Below the pieces are notes generated by a model, which ran no database searches, was not told the DNA's origin, and saw nothing but the letters and a program-made list of their open reading frames with translations. Shown here piece by piece: positions 7,234-16,197 of a DNA stretch of 53,202 nt; the stretch's first letter is position 1, and every line of letters begins with the position of its first letter. The DNA comes from Kocuria rhizophila (GTDB lineage: Bacteria > Actinomycetota > Actinomycetes > Actinomycetales > Micrococcaceae): assembly GCF_003667225.1 (NCBI RefSeq), contig NZ_RCOM01000009.1, positions 1 through 53,202 on the forward strand. The letters are read 5' to 3'. The translations under genes and the position numbers were made by a program.

Positions 7234-9518
7234 CAGTGGTGGCCTCCGCCCGTGGGGGTGCGCAGCTCGAGCGGAAGGGCCGCCCACTGCTTCTCGAGCG
7301 CCTTCTCGGACGGGGTGGCGATCAGCCCCGACGGCGCGTAGATCCGCGACTCGACGAAGGGGTCCTCGCGCGTGCGGCGCTGGTGGCCCCGCAGGGCCTT
7401 TACCGTCTCCACCACGGCCATCACCACCACGATGATCGTGAGCACCACGAACAGGATGGACAGGCTGCCCTGCACGAACGTGTTGCGGACCACCGCCTCC
7501 ATGGCCGCGACGTCCTTGGCCGTCCCGAAGCTGGTCCTGCCCTGCTCCAGGGCGTCCTTGACCGCGAAGTGACTGGCCCAGTACCCCACCTTGGGGTCCG
7601 AGGAGAAGATCTTCAGCCACGAACCGGTCACCGTGACCACCACGTCGAACGCGAGCGGCAGCAGGATGATCCAGAGGTACTTGAACCGCCCCATGTTCGC
7701 GGCGATCGCGAGGCACACGGCCAGGGCGATGGCCGCCAGGAGCTGGTTGGCGATGCCGAACAGCGGGAAGAACGTGTTGATCCCGCCGAGGGGGTCGGTG
7801 ACGCCCAGGATCAGGATGGAACCCCAGCCCGCGACCATGACCGCGGTGGTGAGCCACGCTCCGGCGCGCCAGTTCGCGTCCCGGAACCTGGGGAAGAAGT
7901 TGCCCAGGGTGTCGGTGAGCATGAACCGGGCCACGCGGGTCCCGGCGTCCACCGCCGTGAGGATGAACAGCGCCTCGAACATGATGGCGAAGTGGTACCA
8001 GAAGCTCATCATGGAGGCTCCGCCGAACCACTGGTTCATGATGTGGGCCAGTCCCACCGCGAGGGTGGGGGCGCCGCCCGTGCGGGAGACGATGGACTCC
8101 TCGCCCACCGCGTCCGCCGTCCCCTGGAGCATCTCGGGGGTCACGTGCACGCCGGAGAGCCCGAGGGAGTTCACGTAGGCCGCCGCGCCCTCCACGGTGC
8201 CCATGGTGGCGGCGGGAGAGGCGTTCATGGCGAAGTAGATGCCGCGGTCGATCGACACCGCGGCCACGAGCGCCATGATGGCCACAAAGGACTCCATGAG
8301 CATGCCGCCGTAGCCCACGAACCGCGCCTGGCGCTCCTTCTCGATCATCTTGGGGGTCGTTCCGGAGGCGATCAGGGCGTGGAAGCCGGACAGCGCTCCG
8401 CACGCAATGGTCACGAACAGGAACGGGAACAGCGAGCCCGTGAAGGCCGGCCCGTCCGTGCGGCTCGCGAACTCGCTGACGGCCGGCGTGGTGATCTCGG
8501 GCCGAACGACCACGATGGCCACGGCGAGCAGCGCGATGGTGCCCACCTTCATGAAGGTGGACAGGTAGTCGCGCGGGGAGAGCAGCAGCCACACGGGCAG
8601 CACGGCGGCCACGAAGCCGTAGCCGATCACGCACCACGCGAGGGTGACCCGGTCCAGGGTGAACAGCTGGACGCCCAGCTCGGTGTTCGCCACCCAGCCG
8701 CCGCCCACAATGGCCGCCATGAGGAGCACGAAGCCGATCACGGAGATCTCCATGACCTTGCCGGGGCGCAGGTAGCGCAGGTACACGCCCATGAACAGGG
8801 CGATGGGGATGGTCATCCCCACCGAGAACACACCCCACGGGGACTCGCCCAGCGAGTTGACCACCACGAGGGCCAGGATGGCCACGATGATGACCATGAT
8901 CGCGAGCGTGGCCACGATCGCGGCGTAGCCACCGACCACGCCCAGCTCCTCACGGGCCATCTGCCCGAGGGAGCGCCCGCCCCGGCGCATGGAGAAGAAC
9001 AGCACCAGGTAGTCCTGGACCGCGCCGGCCAGGATGACGCCCACGATGATCCAGATGGTCCCCGGCAGGTAGCCCATCTGCGCGGCCAGCACGGGTCCCA
9101 CGAGCGGTCCCGCCCCCGCGATCGCGGCGAAGTGGTGTCCGTAGAGCCCCCGCCGGTCCGTGGGCATGTAGTCCTTGCCGTTGGCGTGGTACTCCGCGGG
9201 GGTCGCGCGCCGGTCGTCCGGCCGGGTCAGCTTCATCTCGATGAACTTGGAGTAGAAGCGGTACGCGATGAAGTAGCTGCACACGGCCGCGAACACGAAC
9301 CAGATCGCGTTGATGGACTCCTCGCGCGCGAACGCGATCATGGACCAGGCCACCCCACCGAGCAGGGCCACGCCCACCCACAGGGCGATCCGCAACGGGG
9401 TCCACCGGGTCTGTTCGCGGTCCAGGACCTCGGGGTCCACGTGGTTGGGCGGAAGACCGGCGTGGCTCTCGTCCGCCGGGCGGGGTGCTCCCGCCGCCTG
9501 GTGGTGTGTGGTGCTCAT
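7233..9518 (-). CDS. cstA: CstA-family carbon-starvation / pyruvate transporter
   Basis: Integral membrane protein of 761 residues, very hydrophobic. It carries the family's conserved GHHFAAIAGAGPLVGPVLAAQ-type segment after the first helices and the long run of transmembrane segments typical of CstA. E. coli CstA and BtsT import pyruvate; the name comes from induction on carbon starvation. I chose ATG 9518 (MSTTHH) instead of the upstream ATG at 9638 because GGAG lies eight bases before it and the extra 40 residues look like untranslated leader. It is followed by the overlapping YbdD-type gene. Regulation by a cAMP-responsive factor is suggested by the site upstream. Confidence 0.92.
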   Translation of the reverse strand: MSTTHHQAAGAPRPADESHAGLPPNHVDPEVLDREQTRWTPLRIALWVGVALLGGVAWSMIAFAREESINAIWFVFAAVCSYFIAYRFYSKFIEMKLTRPDDRRATPAEYHANGKDYMPTDRRGLYGHHFAAIAGAGPLVGPVLAAQMGYLPGTIWIIVGVILAGAVQDYLVLFFSMRRGGRSLGQMAREELGVVGGYAAIVATLAIMVIIVAILALVVVNSLGESPWGVFSVGMTIPIALFMGVYLRYLRPGKVMEISVIGFVLLMAAIVGGGWVANTELGVQLFTLDRVTLAWCVIGYGFVAAVLPVWLLLSPRDYLSTFMKVGTIALLAVAIVVVRPEITTPAVSEFASRTDGPAFTGSLFPFLFVTIACGALSGFHALIASGTTPKMIEKERQARFVGYGGMLMESFVAIMALVAAVSIDRGIYFAMNASPAATMGTVEGAAAYVNSLGLSGVHVTPEMLQGTADAVGEESIVSRTGGAPTLAVGLAHIMNQWFGGASMMSFWYHFAIMFEALFILTAVDAGTRVARFMLTDTLGNFFPRFRDANWRAGAWLTTAVMVAGWGSILILGVTDPLGGINTFFPLFGIANQLLAAIALAVCLAIAANMGRFKYLWIILLPLAFDVVVTVTGSWLKIFSSDPKVGYWASHFAVKDALEQGRTSFGTAKDVAAMEAVVRNTFVQGSLSILFVVLTIIVVVMAVVETVKALRGHQRRTREDPFVESRIYAPSGLIATPSEKALEKQWAALPLELRTPTGGGHH

Positions 9519-9560
9519 GGGGAAGGCTCCGAACGTCGTGCCAGCACGCTGGAAAACGCG

Positions 9561-9582
9561 TGTGATGGTGCGCACGATTGTA
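9561..9582 (-). promoter_or_regulatory. Candidate cstA promoter with overlapping CRP/GlxR-like half-site
   Basis: On the minus strand, TACAAT (9582-9577) is a near-consensus -10 box about 60 bases before the cstA start. It directly abuts TGTGATGGTGCGCACG (9561-9576 on the plus strand), which has one perfect CRP-type half-site (TGTGA) and a weak second half. The overlap with the transcription start would suit repression. The second half-site is poor, so this is tentative. Confidence 0.35.
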
Positions 9583-9634
9583 TGCGAGCCGCGCCACGCG
9601 CCCGCCCAGGTGGCCCCGCCCGGCGCCGCGCGCG

Positions 9635-10618
9635 TCACATGCTCAGCAGCACCTTGCCCACGTGGGAGCCGCTGTCGAAGTACTCGTGGGCCTCACGCAC
9701 CTGGTCGAGGGGGAACGTGCGGGACACGAGGGGCCGCACGGCACCGGAGGCCAGCAGCGGCCAGACGTGCTCACGCACCGCGGCCATGATCGCCGCCTTC
9801 TCCGTGGCGGGGCGTGCCCGCAGCGTGGTGCCGATGAGCGCGGCACGCTTCTGCAGCAGCAGGCCCACGTCCAGTTCACCCTTGGCCCCGCCCTGCATCC
9901 CGATGACCACTATGCGCCCGTTCGCGGCGAGCGCCCGCAGGTTGGGCTCGAGGTACTTGGCGCCCACGACGTCCAGGATCACGTCCACCCCGCGACCGTC
10001 GGTGAGTTCCCGGGCGCGGACCACGAAGTCCTCGTCCCGGTAGCTGATCGCGGTGGCGCCCAGTTCCTCCACCACCCGGGCCTTCTCCGCACTGCCCACG
10101 GTGGCCAGCACCCGCATGCCCAGGGCCCGCGCCACCTGGATCGCGTGCGTGCCGATCCCACCCGCACCGCCGTGCACCAGGAGGGTCTCCCCCTCGCGCG
10201 CGGCGGCGGCCATGAACACGTTGGAGAACACCGTGGCGGCAACCTCCGGCAGTCCCGCGGCAGCCACCGGGTCCACGCCGTCGGGCAGCGGGAGCACCTG
10301 CTCCCACGGAGCCACCGCGCGCTCGGCGTAGCCCCCGGAGTCCACCAGCGCGACCACGCGGTCCCCCACGGCGAAGCCCAGCGTCTCCGGCACCTCCTGT
10401 CCGAGCTCCAGCACGGTCCCGGAGACCTCCAGACCGAACACGTCCGTGGCGTCCTCGGGCACCGGGTAGTGGCCCTGCCGCTGCAGCATGTCCGCGCGGT
10501 TCAGCCCGGCGGCGGTCACCTCGATCAGCACCCCACCGGGGGTCAGCTCCGGTTCCGCCACCTCGGTGACCTCCAGGACCTCGGGGCCACCGGACCGCAG
10601 ATCTCGTACGGCTCGCAT
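9635..10618 (-). CDS. NAD(P)H quinone oxidoreductase, zinc-independent MDR family (PIG3-like)
   Basis: Medium-chain reductase of 327 residues. The N-terminal GroES-like half contains AAGLNRADMLQRQGHYP, a quinone-oxidoreductase hallmark, and lacks the catalytic zinc ligands. The C-terminal Rossmann half has the NADPH loop HGGAGGIGTHAIQ. Members reduce quinones or enones with NADPH; the physiological substrate cannot be read from sequence. Start ATG 10618 is chosen over the far upstream frame extension because AGAGGAAG precedes it and because the extension would run into the tRNA-Ser gene. Confidence 0.88.
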   Translation of the reverse strand: MRAVRDLRSGGPEVLEVTEVAEPELTPGGVLIEVTAAGLNRADMLQRQGHYPVPEDATDVFGLEVSGTVLELGQEVPETLGFAVGDRVVALVDSGGYAERAVAPWEQVLPLPDGVDPVAAAGLPEVAATVFSNVFMAAAAREGETLLVHGGAGGIGTHAIQVARALGMRVLATVGSAEKARVVEELGATAISYRDEDFVVRARELTDGRGVDVILDVVGAKYLEPNLRALAANGRIVVIGMQGGAKGELDVGLLLQKRAALIGTTLRARPATEKAAIMAAVREHVWPLLASGAVRPLVSRTFPLDQVREAHEYFDSGSHVGKVLLSM

Positions 10619-10684
10619 GGTTGCTTCCTCTCGCTCGTCGGCTCGTTCGTGCCCATCCTCCCGCCGGTGCCGCCGCCCGCGCCA

Positions 10685-10759
10685 GGGGACGACGCCGCTG
10701 TTCCCGCCTGGCGGACAGCCGCACCGCCCCGTGGGAGGCGGCGGAGCGGCGTCGTCCCC
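10685..10759. repeat. Perfect 15-base inverted repeat in the intergenic region
   Basis: GGGGACGACGCCGCT (10685-10699) is the exact reverse complement of AGCGGCGTCGTCCCC (10745-10759), with 45 bases between. It lies upstream of the quinone reductase gene and downstream of no gene on either strand, so it is not obviously a terminator. Its core is the dispersed 10-mer GCGGCGTCGT. Confidence 0.75.
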
Positions 10760-10841
10760 GGGCCGGCACGGTGGCACCCCGTGCGCGCCGCGTGGAATAA
10801 TGGCCACTTGTCCGAGACCGCCCCGTGCGGGACCGGGCGAA

Positions 10842-10929
10842 GGAAGGTTGTCCGAGCGGCCTAAGGAGCTGGTCTTGAAAACCAGTGTGCGGTAAACCCG
10901 TACCAAGGGTTCAAATCCCTTACCTTCCG
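10842..10929 (+). tRNA. tRNA-Ser (UGA)
   Basis: Class II tRNA of 88 bases. Acceptor GGAAGGT pairs with ACCTTCC, anticodon stem CTGGT/ACCAG encloses CTTGAAA with anticodon TGA at 10876-10878, and a long variable arm (GTGCGGTAAACCCGTAC) follows. CCA is not encoded. A possible -10 (AATAAT, 10796-10801) lies about 40 bases upstream. Confidence 0.97.
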
Positions 10930-10935
10930 CGCAGC

Positions 10936-10979
10936 ACGAAGCCCCTGTCCCCTGGATCGCCAGGTGACAGGGGCTTCGT
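10936..10979 (+). terminator. Terminator hairpin after tRNA-Ser(UGA)
   Basis: ACGAAGCCCCTGTC (10936-10949) pairs perfectly with GACAGGGGCTTCGT (10966-10979). It starts seven bases after the tRNA and can also serve the convergent phosphomutase gene that ends at 11027. Confidence 0.8.
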
Positions 10980-11026
10980 CGTGGGCTGCGGTCACCGCCC
11001 CGGGGAGGCGGCGCCGGGCCCGGAAC

Positions 11027-12730
11027 TCACAGACCCACGACCTCCCGCAGCTGCGTGCTGATCTGCTGCAGCCGGTGGGCGGCGTCCTCCCGCGGGACCA
11101 CGGCGTCGTCCAGCACCGGGAGCACGACCTCCAGGTAGCACTTGAGCTTGGGCTCCGTGCCGGAGGGTCGCACGATCACGCGGTCGTCGGCCTCGGTGCG
11201 CATGAGGATCCCCTCGGTGGGCAGCAGCTCGGGGCTGCCCTTGGCCAGGTCCACGAACTCCGCGATCGGGGACCCCGCGAGCTCCGTGGGCGGGTTCTCG
11301 CGCAGCCGCTGCATGCCGCGGGTGATGAGCGAGAGGTCCGCCACGCGGAACGTCAGCGGTGCCGTGGCGAAGAGCCCGTGCATGTGGGCCAGCCGGTCCA
11401 GCTCGTCCTGGACCGTGGTGCCGCGCTCCTTGAGCCGGGCGACCAGCGAGGCGACGCGCACCGCGGTGGACACCCCGTCCTTGTCGCGCACGGCGGTGGG
11501 GTCGGTGCAGTAGCCGATCGCCTCCTCGTAGCCGAAGCGCAGCCCGGGGGTGCGGGCGATCCACTTGAAGCCCGTGAGGGTCTGGCGGAAGGAGAGCCCG
11601 TGGTTCTCGGCAATGCGCCCCAGCAGCCGACCGGAGACGATCGAGCACGCCAGGGTGTCCCCCGCGCGGTCGGGGTCGGAGGCCGCGTCCTCGCCGAGCA
11701 GGGCCCCGATCTCGTCGCCGCTCAGACGGCGCCAGTCGCGCAGCGGGTCCCCGGTGCCTGCGCCGGTGGGGATGGCCACCGCGCAGCGGTCGGCGTCCGG
11801 GTCCATGGCGATGGCCACGTCCGCGTCCTCCTGGGCCGCGAGCGCCATGAGCAGGTCCATGGCGCCGGGCTCCTCCGGGTTGGGGAACGCCACGGTGGGG
11901 AAGTCGGGGTCCGGCTCGGCCTGCTCGGCCACCACCGAGACGTTCGGGAAGCCGGCCTCGTCCAGGACGCGCAGGGCGGTGCCCAGACCCACGCCGTGCA
12001 TGGGCGTCAGGGCGATCCGGATCTCCTGGCCCTCGCCCGCGCCGGCCCGCAGGGAGGCGGCGCGGCGGACGTAGCCGTCCAGCACCGAGTCCTCGGCGCT
12101 GGTCACGGACTCGGGGTCGCGGGGGACCTCGTCCGCGAAAGGGGCGGCCGCGATGCGCTCGGCGATCCGGGCGTCGTCCGGCGGCACGATCTGCACGCCC
12201 ATCTCGTCGTCGCCGGCCACGGCGCGGGCACCGAGGTACACCTTGTAGCCGTTGTCCGCGGGCGGGTTGTGGGAGGCCGTGACCATCACACCGGCGTCCG
12301 CGCCGAGCTCACGCACGGCGTAGGCCACGAGCGGCGTGGGCAGCTGGGCGGGCAGGCGCACCGCCCGGCAGCCGGCCGCGGCGAACACCGCGGCGGCATC
12401 GGCGGCGAAGTCCTCGGAACCGTGCCGGGCGTCGCAGCCCACCACCACGAGGGGCTCGGAGCCCACGCGGTCCACGAGGAACGAGGCCAGCCCGGCGCTC
12501 GCGCGGATCACCACGGCGCGGTTCATGCGGGACTCCCCCGCACCGACCGCGGCGCGCAGCCCGGCGGTGCCGAACATGAGGGGCCCCTCGAAGCGGGACT
12601 CGAGGTCCGCCGCGGCGGCGTCGTCCCCGCCCCGTGCTTTCTCCAGCAGCGCGCTCAGCTCGGCGCGCGTGCGCTCGTCGGGGTCGTGCTCCAGCCACTG
12701 CTGGACGCGATCTGCCAGCTGCGTGTTCAT
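11027..12730 (-). CDS. Phosphohexomutase-family enzyme (phosphomannomutase/phosphoglucomutase; likely phosphopentomutase role)
   Basis: Alpha-D-phosphohexomutase of 567 residues. It shows the phosphoserine loop TASHNPP (Ser153), the Mg2+ loop DPDADR, the sugar-binding loop with GYEEAIGY, and the phosphate-binding C-terminal RPSGTEPK. Family members shuttle phosphate between C1 and C6 of hexoses, but some relatives act on pentoses. The gene sits directly behind deoC (TGATG overlap at 12728-12732) and no deoB is present, so I infer that it converts deoxyribose-1-phosphate to deoxyribose-5-phosphate. Sequence alone does not separate PMM, PGM and PPM. Confidence 0.88.
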   Translation of the reverse strand: MNTQLADRVQQWLEHDPDERTRAELSALLEKARGGDDAAAADLESRFEGPLMFGTAGLRAAVGAGESRMNRAVVIRASAGLASFLVDRVGSEPLVVVGCDARHGSEDFAADAAAVFAAAGCRAVRLPAQLPTPLVAYAVRELGADAGVMVTASHNPPADNGYKVYLGARAVAGDDEMGVQIVPPDDARIAERIAAAPFADEVPRDPESVTSAEDSVLDGYVRRAASLRAGAGEGQEIRIALTPMHGVGLGTALRVLDEAGFPNVSVVAEQAEPDPDFPTVAFPNPEEPGAMDLLMALAAQEDADVAIAMDPDADRCAVAIPTGAGTGDPLRDWRRLSGDEIGALLGEDAASDPDRAGDTLACSIVSGRLLGRIAENHGLSFRQTLTGFKWIARTPGLRFGYEEAIGYCTDPTAVRDKDGVSTAVRVASLVARLKERGTTVQDELDRLAHMHGLFATAPLTFRVADLSLITRGMQRLRENPPTELAGSPIAEFVDLAKGSPELLPTEGILMRTEADDRVIVRPSGTEPKLKCYLEVVLPVLDDAVVPREDAAHRLQQISTQLREVVGL

Positions 12731-13386
12731 CAGGAATCCAGTCCTTCCAGTACAGAAGCCGTGCCGGAGAGCCCCAGGCGGGTGGCCCCGGCGTCGATCA
12801 TGGCCAGTGCGGCCTCCGTGGTGCGGATGCCACCCGAAGCTTTCACACCCAGGCGGCCGCCGACCGTCTCGGCCATGAGCCGCACGGCCTCCACGCTCGC
12901 GCCGCCGGCGGGGTGGAAGCCCGTGGACGTCTTCACGAAGTCCGCCCCGGCGGCCTCGGCAGCCCGGCACGCGGCCACGATCTGCTCGTCGTCCAGCGCC
13001 GCGGACTCGATGATGACCTTCAGGACGGTGGGCTCGGGGCACGCGGCACGCACGGCCTCGATGTCCTCCTGCACGCCGTCCCAGTCGCCGTCCATCGCGA
13101 GACCGAGGTTGATGACCATGTCCACCTCGTCCGCGCCCTGGGCCACGGAGTCCGCGGCCTCCACGGCCTTGACCTCGGAGGGGTGGGCGCCGGAGGGGAA
13201 GCCGCACACGGTGGCCAGCTTCACGCCCTCGGGAAGCTCCACGTCCAGACGGGACGGCGAGACGCAGATGGAGTAGGCCCCCAGGTCAGCGGCCTCGCGG
13301 GCGAGGTCCGCGACCTGCTGGGCGGTGGACTCGGGCTTGAGCAGGGTGTGGTCGACCATGGCGGCCAGCTCTGCGCGGGTGATCAT
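12730..13386 (-). CDS. deoC: Deoxyribose-phosphate aldolase
   Basis: Class I aldolase, 218 residues, that cleaves 2-deoxyribose-5-phosphate to acetaldehyde and glyceraldehyde-3-phosphate. The Schiff-base lysine is Lys152 in DFVKTSTGF, and the proton-relay lysine lies in GVKASGGIR. The N-terminus MVDHTLLKP is characteristic. GAGGAGAA precedes the ATG. The stop overlaps the start of the phosphohexomutase gene. Between deoA and deoC lie 92 bases containing an imperfect hairpin (TGCCGTGCGG / CCGCACCGGCA), which may tune expression. Confidence 0.95.
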   Translation of the reverse strand: MITRAELAAMVDHTLLKPESTAQQVADLAREAADLGAYSICVSPSRLDVELPEGVKLATVCGFPSGAHPSEVKAVEAADSVAQGADEVDMVINLGLAMDGDWDGVQEDIEAVRAACPEPTVLKVIIESAALDDEQIVAACRAAEAAGADFVKTSTGFHPAGGASVEAVRLMAETVGGRLGVKASGGIRTTEAALAMIDAGATRLGLSGTASVLEGLDS

Positions 13387-13478
13387 GTGGTTCTCCTCAG
13401 TGGTTTCGGGCTGCCGTGCGGTCCGCACCGGCAACGGTCGTGGAGCACGCCGCGGGCACGGCAGTGCGGGGCGCTGAC

Positions 13479-14774
13479 TCAGTCGATCCTGTCGATGACG
13501 ACGTCTTCGCGGGCGCCGGTGCCGTCCGCGGCGTCGGGGTCGATGGTCGCGCCGCCGGTCAGGGACTCCAGCGCGCGCTCGAAGCGCTCCGGGGTGTCCG
13601 TGTGCAGGGTAAACAGCTTCTGCCCACGGGTGACCCGCTCGCCGGGCACCGCGTGGATCTCCACACCGGCACCGGCCTGCACGGGGTCCCCCTGCCGGGC
13701 GCGGCCCGCGCCGAGGCGCCACGACGCCACGCCCACGGACATCGCGTCCATCTCGGTGAGCACGCCGTCCGTCTCGGCCAGCACGTCCTGCGTGTGCTTC
13801 GCCACGGGCAGCGGGGCCTCCGGGTCGCCACCCTGAGCGGCCACCATCTTCTTCCAGGAGTCCATGGCCCGGCCGTCGCGCAGCGCGGCCTCCACATCCG
13901 CGTCCTTCACACCGGCCGCGGCGAGCATCTCCTGCGCGAGCGCCACGGTCAGGCGCACGACGTCGCTGGGCCCGCCCCCGGCGAGCACCTCCACGGACTC
14001 GCGCACCTCCAGGGCGTTGCCCACCGTGCGTCCGAGCGGGCGGGACATGTCCGTGAGCAGGGCGACGGTGTTCACGCCGTGGTCCTTGCCCAGGTCCACC
14101 ATGGTGCGCGCGAGCTCGCGGGCGTCCTGCTCGAGCTTCATGAACGCGCCCGGGCCGGTCTTGACGTCCAGCACCAGGGCACCCGTGCCCTCGGCGATCT
14201 TCTTGGACATGATCGAGGACGCGATCAGGGGGATGCACTCCACCGTGGAGGTGGTGTCGCGCAGCGCGTAGAGCTTCTTGTCCGCGGGTGCCAGGCCGCT
14301 GCCGGCCGCGCAGATCACCGCGCCCACCGTGTCCAGGATCTCCATCATGCGCTCGTTGGACAGATCCGCCTGCCACCCGGGGATGGCCTCCATCTTGTCC
14401 AGGGTGCCGCCCGTGTGGCCCAGCCCGCGGCCCGAGAGCTGCGGCACCGCCACCCCGAAGCTCGCAACCAGCGGGGCGAGCGGCAGCGTGATCTTGTCCC
14501 CCACGCCCCCGGTCGAGTGCTTGTCCGCGGTGGGCCGGGACAGCGCCTGGAAGTTCATGCGCTCGCCGGAGTCGATCATGGCCTGCGTCCACCGGGAGAT
14601 CTCGGTGCGGTCCATGCCGTTGAGAAAGATGGCCATGGCCAGGGCGGACATCTGCTCGTCCGCCACCACACCGCGGGTGTAGGCGTCGATCACCCAGTCG
14701 ATGGCCTCAGGGGACAGCGTCTGGCGATCCCTCTTCATGCGGATCACGTCAACGGCGTCGAACGATTCGACCAT
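13479..14774 (-). CDS. deoA: Thymidine phosphorylase
   Basis: Converts thymidine and phosphate to thymine and 2-deoxyribose-1-phosphate. The 431-residue product has the phosphate-binding [10 protein letters not shown] and the family signature [20 protein letters not shown] 14774 ([10 protein letters not shown]) is chosen over the upstream GTG because GAGGGAG lies eight bases before it. It is the first gene of the leftward deo cluster and faces the permease gene across a 174-base control region. Confidence 0.95.
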   Translation of the reverse strand: MVESFDAVDVIRMKRDRQTLSPEAIDWVIDAYTRGVVADEQMSALAMAIFLNGMDRTEISRWTQAMIDSGERMNFQALSRPTADKHSTGGVGDKITLPLAPLVASFGVAVPQLSGRGLGHTGGTLDKMEAIPGWQADLSNERMMEILDTVGAVICAAGSGLAPADKKLYALRDTTSTVECIPLIASSIMSKKIAEGTGALVLDVKTGPGAFMKLEQDARELARTMVDLGKDHGVNTVALLTDMSRPLGRTVGNALEVRESVEVLAGGGPSDVVRLTVALAQEMLAAAGVKDADVEAALRDGRAMDSWKKMVAAQGGDPEAPLPVAKHTQDVLAETDGVLTEMDAMSVGVASWRLGAGRARQGDPVQAGAGVEIHAVPGERVTRGQKLFTLHTDTPERFERALESLTGGATIDPDAADGTGAREDVVIDRID

Positions 14775-14948
14775 CGTGCTCACTCCCTCGTGTAGATGCG
14801 GCGCCGTGCTGGTGCGGGTGCGCGCCCGCGACACGACTCGTTCTCCATCCTATGCGTCGATTCGGAAATTCTGGCACTTATAGTTTTGACAAATGTGCAC
14901 GCTGCGGCACCGTCGCCGCCGTGCCGGACAACGAAAGCTGGGGTCACC
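14775..14948. promoter_or_regulatory. Divergent control region between deoA and the nucleoside permease
   Basis: This 174-base spacer contains the most AT-rich patch of the neighbourhood (about 14860-14895), including TTGACA at 14886-14891 on the plus strand. The segment from GCAC (14874) to GTGC (14895-14898) is an imperfect inverted repeat that could be the operator of the SorC-type regulator encoded 1.3 kb downstream. I cannot place a good -10 partner for TTGACA. Operator assignment is inference from position and composition. Confidence 0.4.
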
Positions 14949-16166
14949 GTGGGCCGTTTCCAGGGCCTGGTGGGCATTGCGCTCATCCTGGGCATCATCA
15001 TCCTGTTCTCCCGCCACCGGCACGCCATCAAGTGGCGCACGCTGGGCGTGGGGCTCGCCCTGCAGGCGGGGGTCGCGCTGCTGATCCTCAAGTGGGAAGC
15101 CGGCTACGCGGCGTTGAAGTGGGTCTCGGACCTGATCCAGAAGCTCATTAGCTTCACCAACGAGGGCGTCATGTTCGTCTTCGGCGGGCTGGTCAGCGAG
15201 GACAACGGCTTCGTCTTCGCGCTGAGCGTCCTGCCCGTGATCATCTTCCTGGGCGCGCTCATCGGTGGCCTGTACTACTTGCGGGTGATCCAGGTTTTCG
15301 TCCACGTCGTGGGCACGGCGCTGAACAAGATCATGGGAACCTCCAAGGTGGAGTCCGTGTTCGCGGCCACGGTGATCTTCCTGGGGCAGAGCGAGGCTCC
15401 GCTGGTGATCAAGCCCTACCTGAGCAAGCTGACCCGCTCAGAGCTGTTCACGTGCATGACCGGTGGCTTCGCCGCCGCGGCGGGCTCCACCCTGGTGGGC
15501 TACTCGCTGCTGGGCGCGCCGCTGCCCTACCTACTCGCGGCCTCCGTGATGAACGCTCCCGGCTCCCTGCTGATCGCCAAGGCCCTCATGCCGGAGACCG
15601 AGGAGTCCGTGGCGTCGGTCAACACGCTCAAGGTGAAGGACACCGAGTCCAAGAACCTCATCGACGCCATCGGCAACGGCGCCCTGAGCGGCGGCAGGAT
15701 CGCGGTGATCGTGGGCTGCCTGCTCATCGCCTTCATCGCCCTGATCGCCATGGTGTCCGGCGGTCTGGAGTGGTTCGGCTCGCTCTTCGGCTTCGAGGGC
15801 TGGTCCCTCGAGGGCCTGTTCGGGATCCTCTTCGCACCGCTCGCCTGGGCCATCGGCGTGCCGTGGGAGGACGCCGCACAGGTGGGCAACTTCATCGGCC
15901 AGAAGACCATCCTCAACGAGTTCGTGGGCTACACGTCCTTCGGCCCGGCCATCCCGGACCTGCAGCCCCAGTCGGTGCTGATCACCACGTTCGCCCTGGC
16001 GGGCTTCGCCAACCTGTCGTCGATCGCCATCCAGATCGGCTCGTTCGGCGGGCTGGCACCGGACCGGCGCGCGGACGTGGCCCAGCTGGGCATGTTCGCC
16101 CTGTTCGCCGGCTTCCTCACCAACATGCTCAACGCCGCGCTCGTCGGCGTGATCATGGGCCTGTGA
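14949..16166 (+). CDS. Concentrative nucleoside transporter (NupC family)
   Basis: Membrane permease of 405 residues with about ten hydrophobic helices. It shows the family motifs GQSEAPLVIKPYL and NLSSIAIQIGSFG, and GFAAAAGSTLVGY in between. It should import nucleosides with H+ or Na+. The GTG at 14949 is the likely start, giving VGRFQGLVGIALI as the first helix, although the ribosome-binding site is weak. Upstream in-frame starts would include the AT-rich control region. It is followed after 31 bases by the regulator gene, probably in one operon, and faces deoA. Confidence 0.9.
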   Translation: MGRFQGLVGIALILGIIILFSRHRHAIKWRTLGVGLALQAGVALLILKWEAGYAALKWVSDLIQKLISFTNEGVMFVFGGLVSEDNGFVFALSVLPVIIFLGALIGGLYYLRVIQVFVHVVGTALNKIMGTSKVESVFAATVIFLGQSEAPLVIKPYLSKLTRSELFTCMTGGFAAAAGSTLVGYSLLGAPLPYLLAASVMNAPGSLLIAKALMPETEESVASVNTLKVKDTESKNLIDAIGNGALSGGRIAVIVGCLLIAFIALIAMVSGGLEWFGSLFGFEGWSLEGLFGILFAPLAWAIGVPWEDAAQVGNFIGQKTILNEFVGYTSFGPAIPDLQPQSVLITTFALAGFANLSSIAIQIGSFGGLAPDRRADVAQLGMFALFAGFLTNMLNAALVGVIMGL

Positions 16167-16197
16167 CCGGCTCCCTCCCCGGACGGGAGCTCGACGC

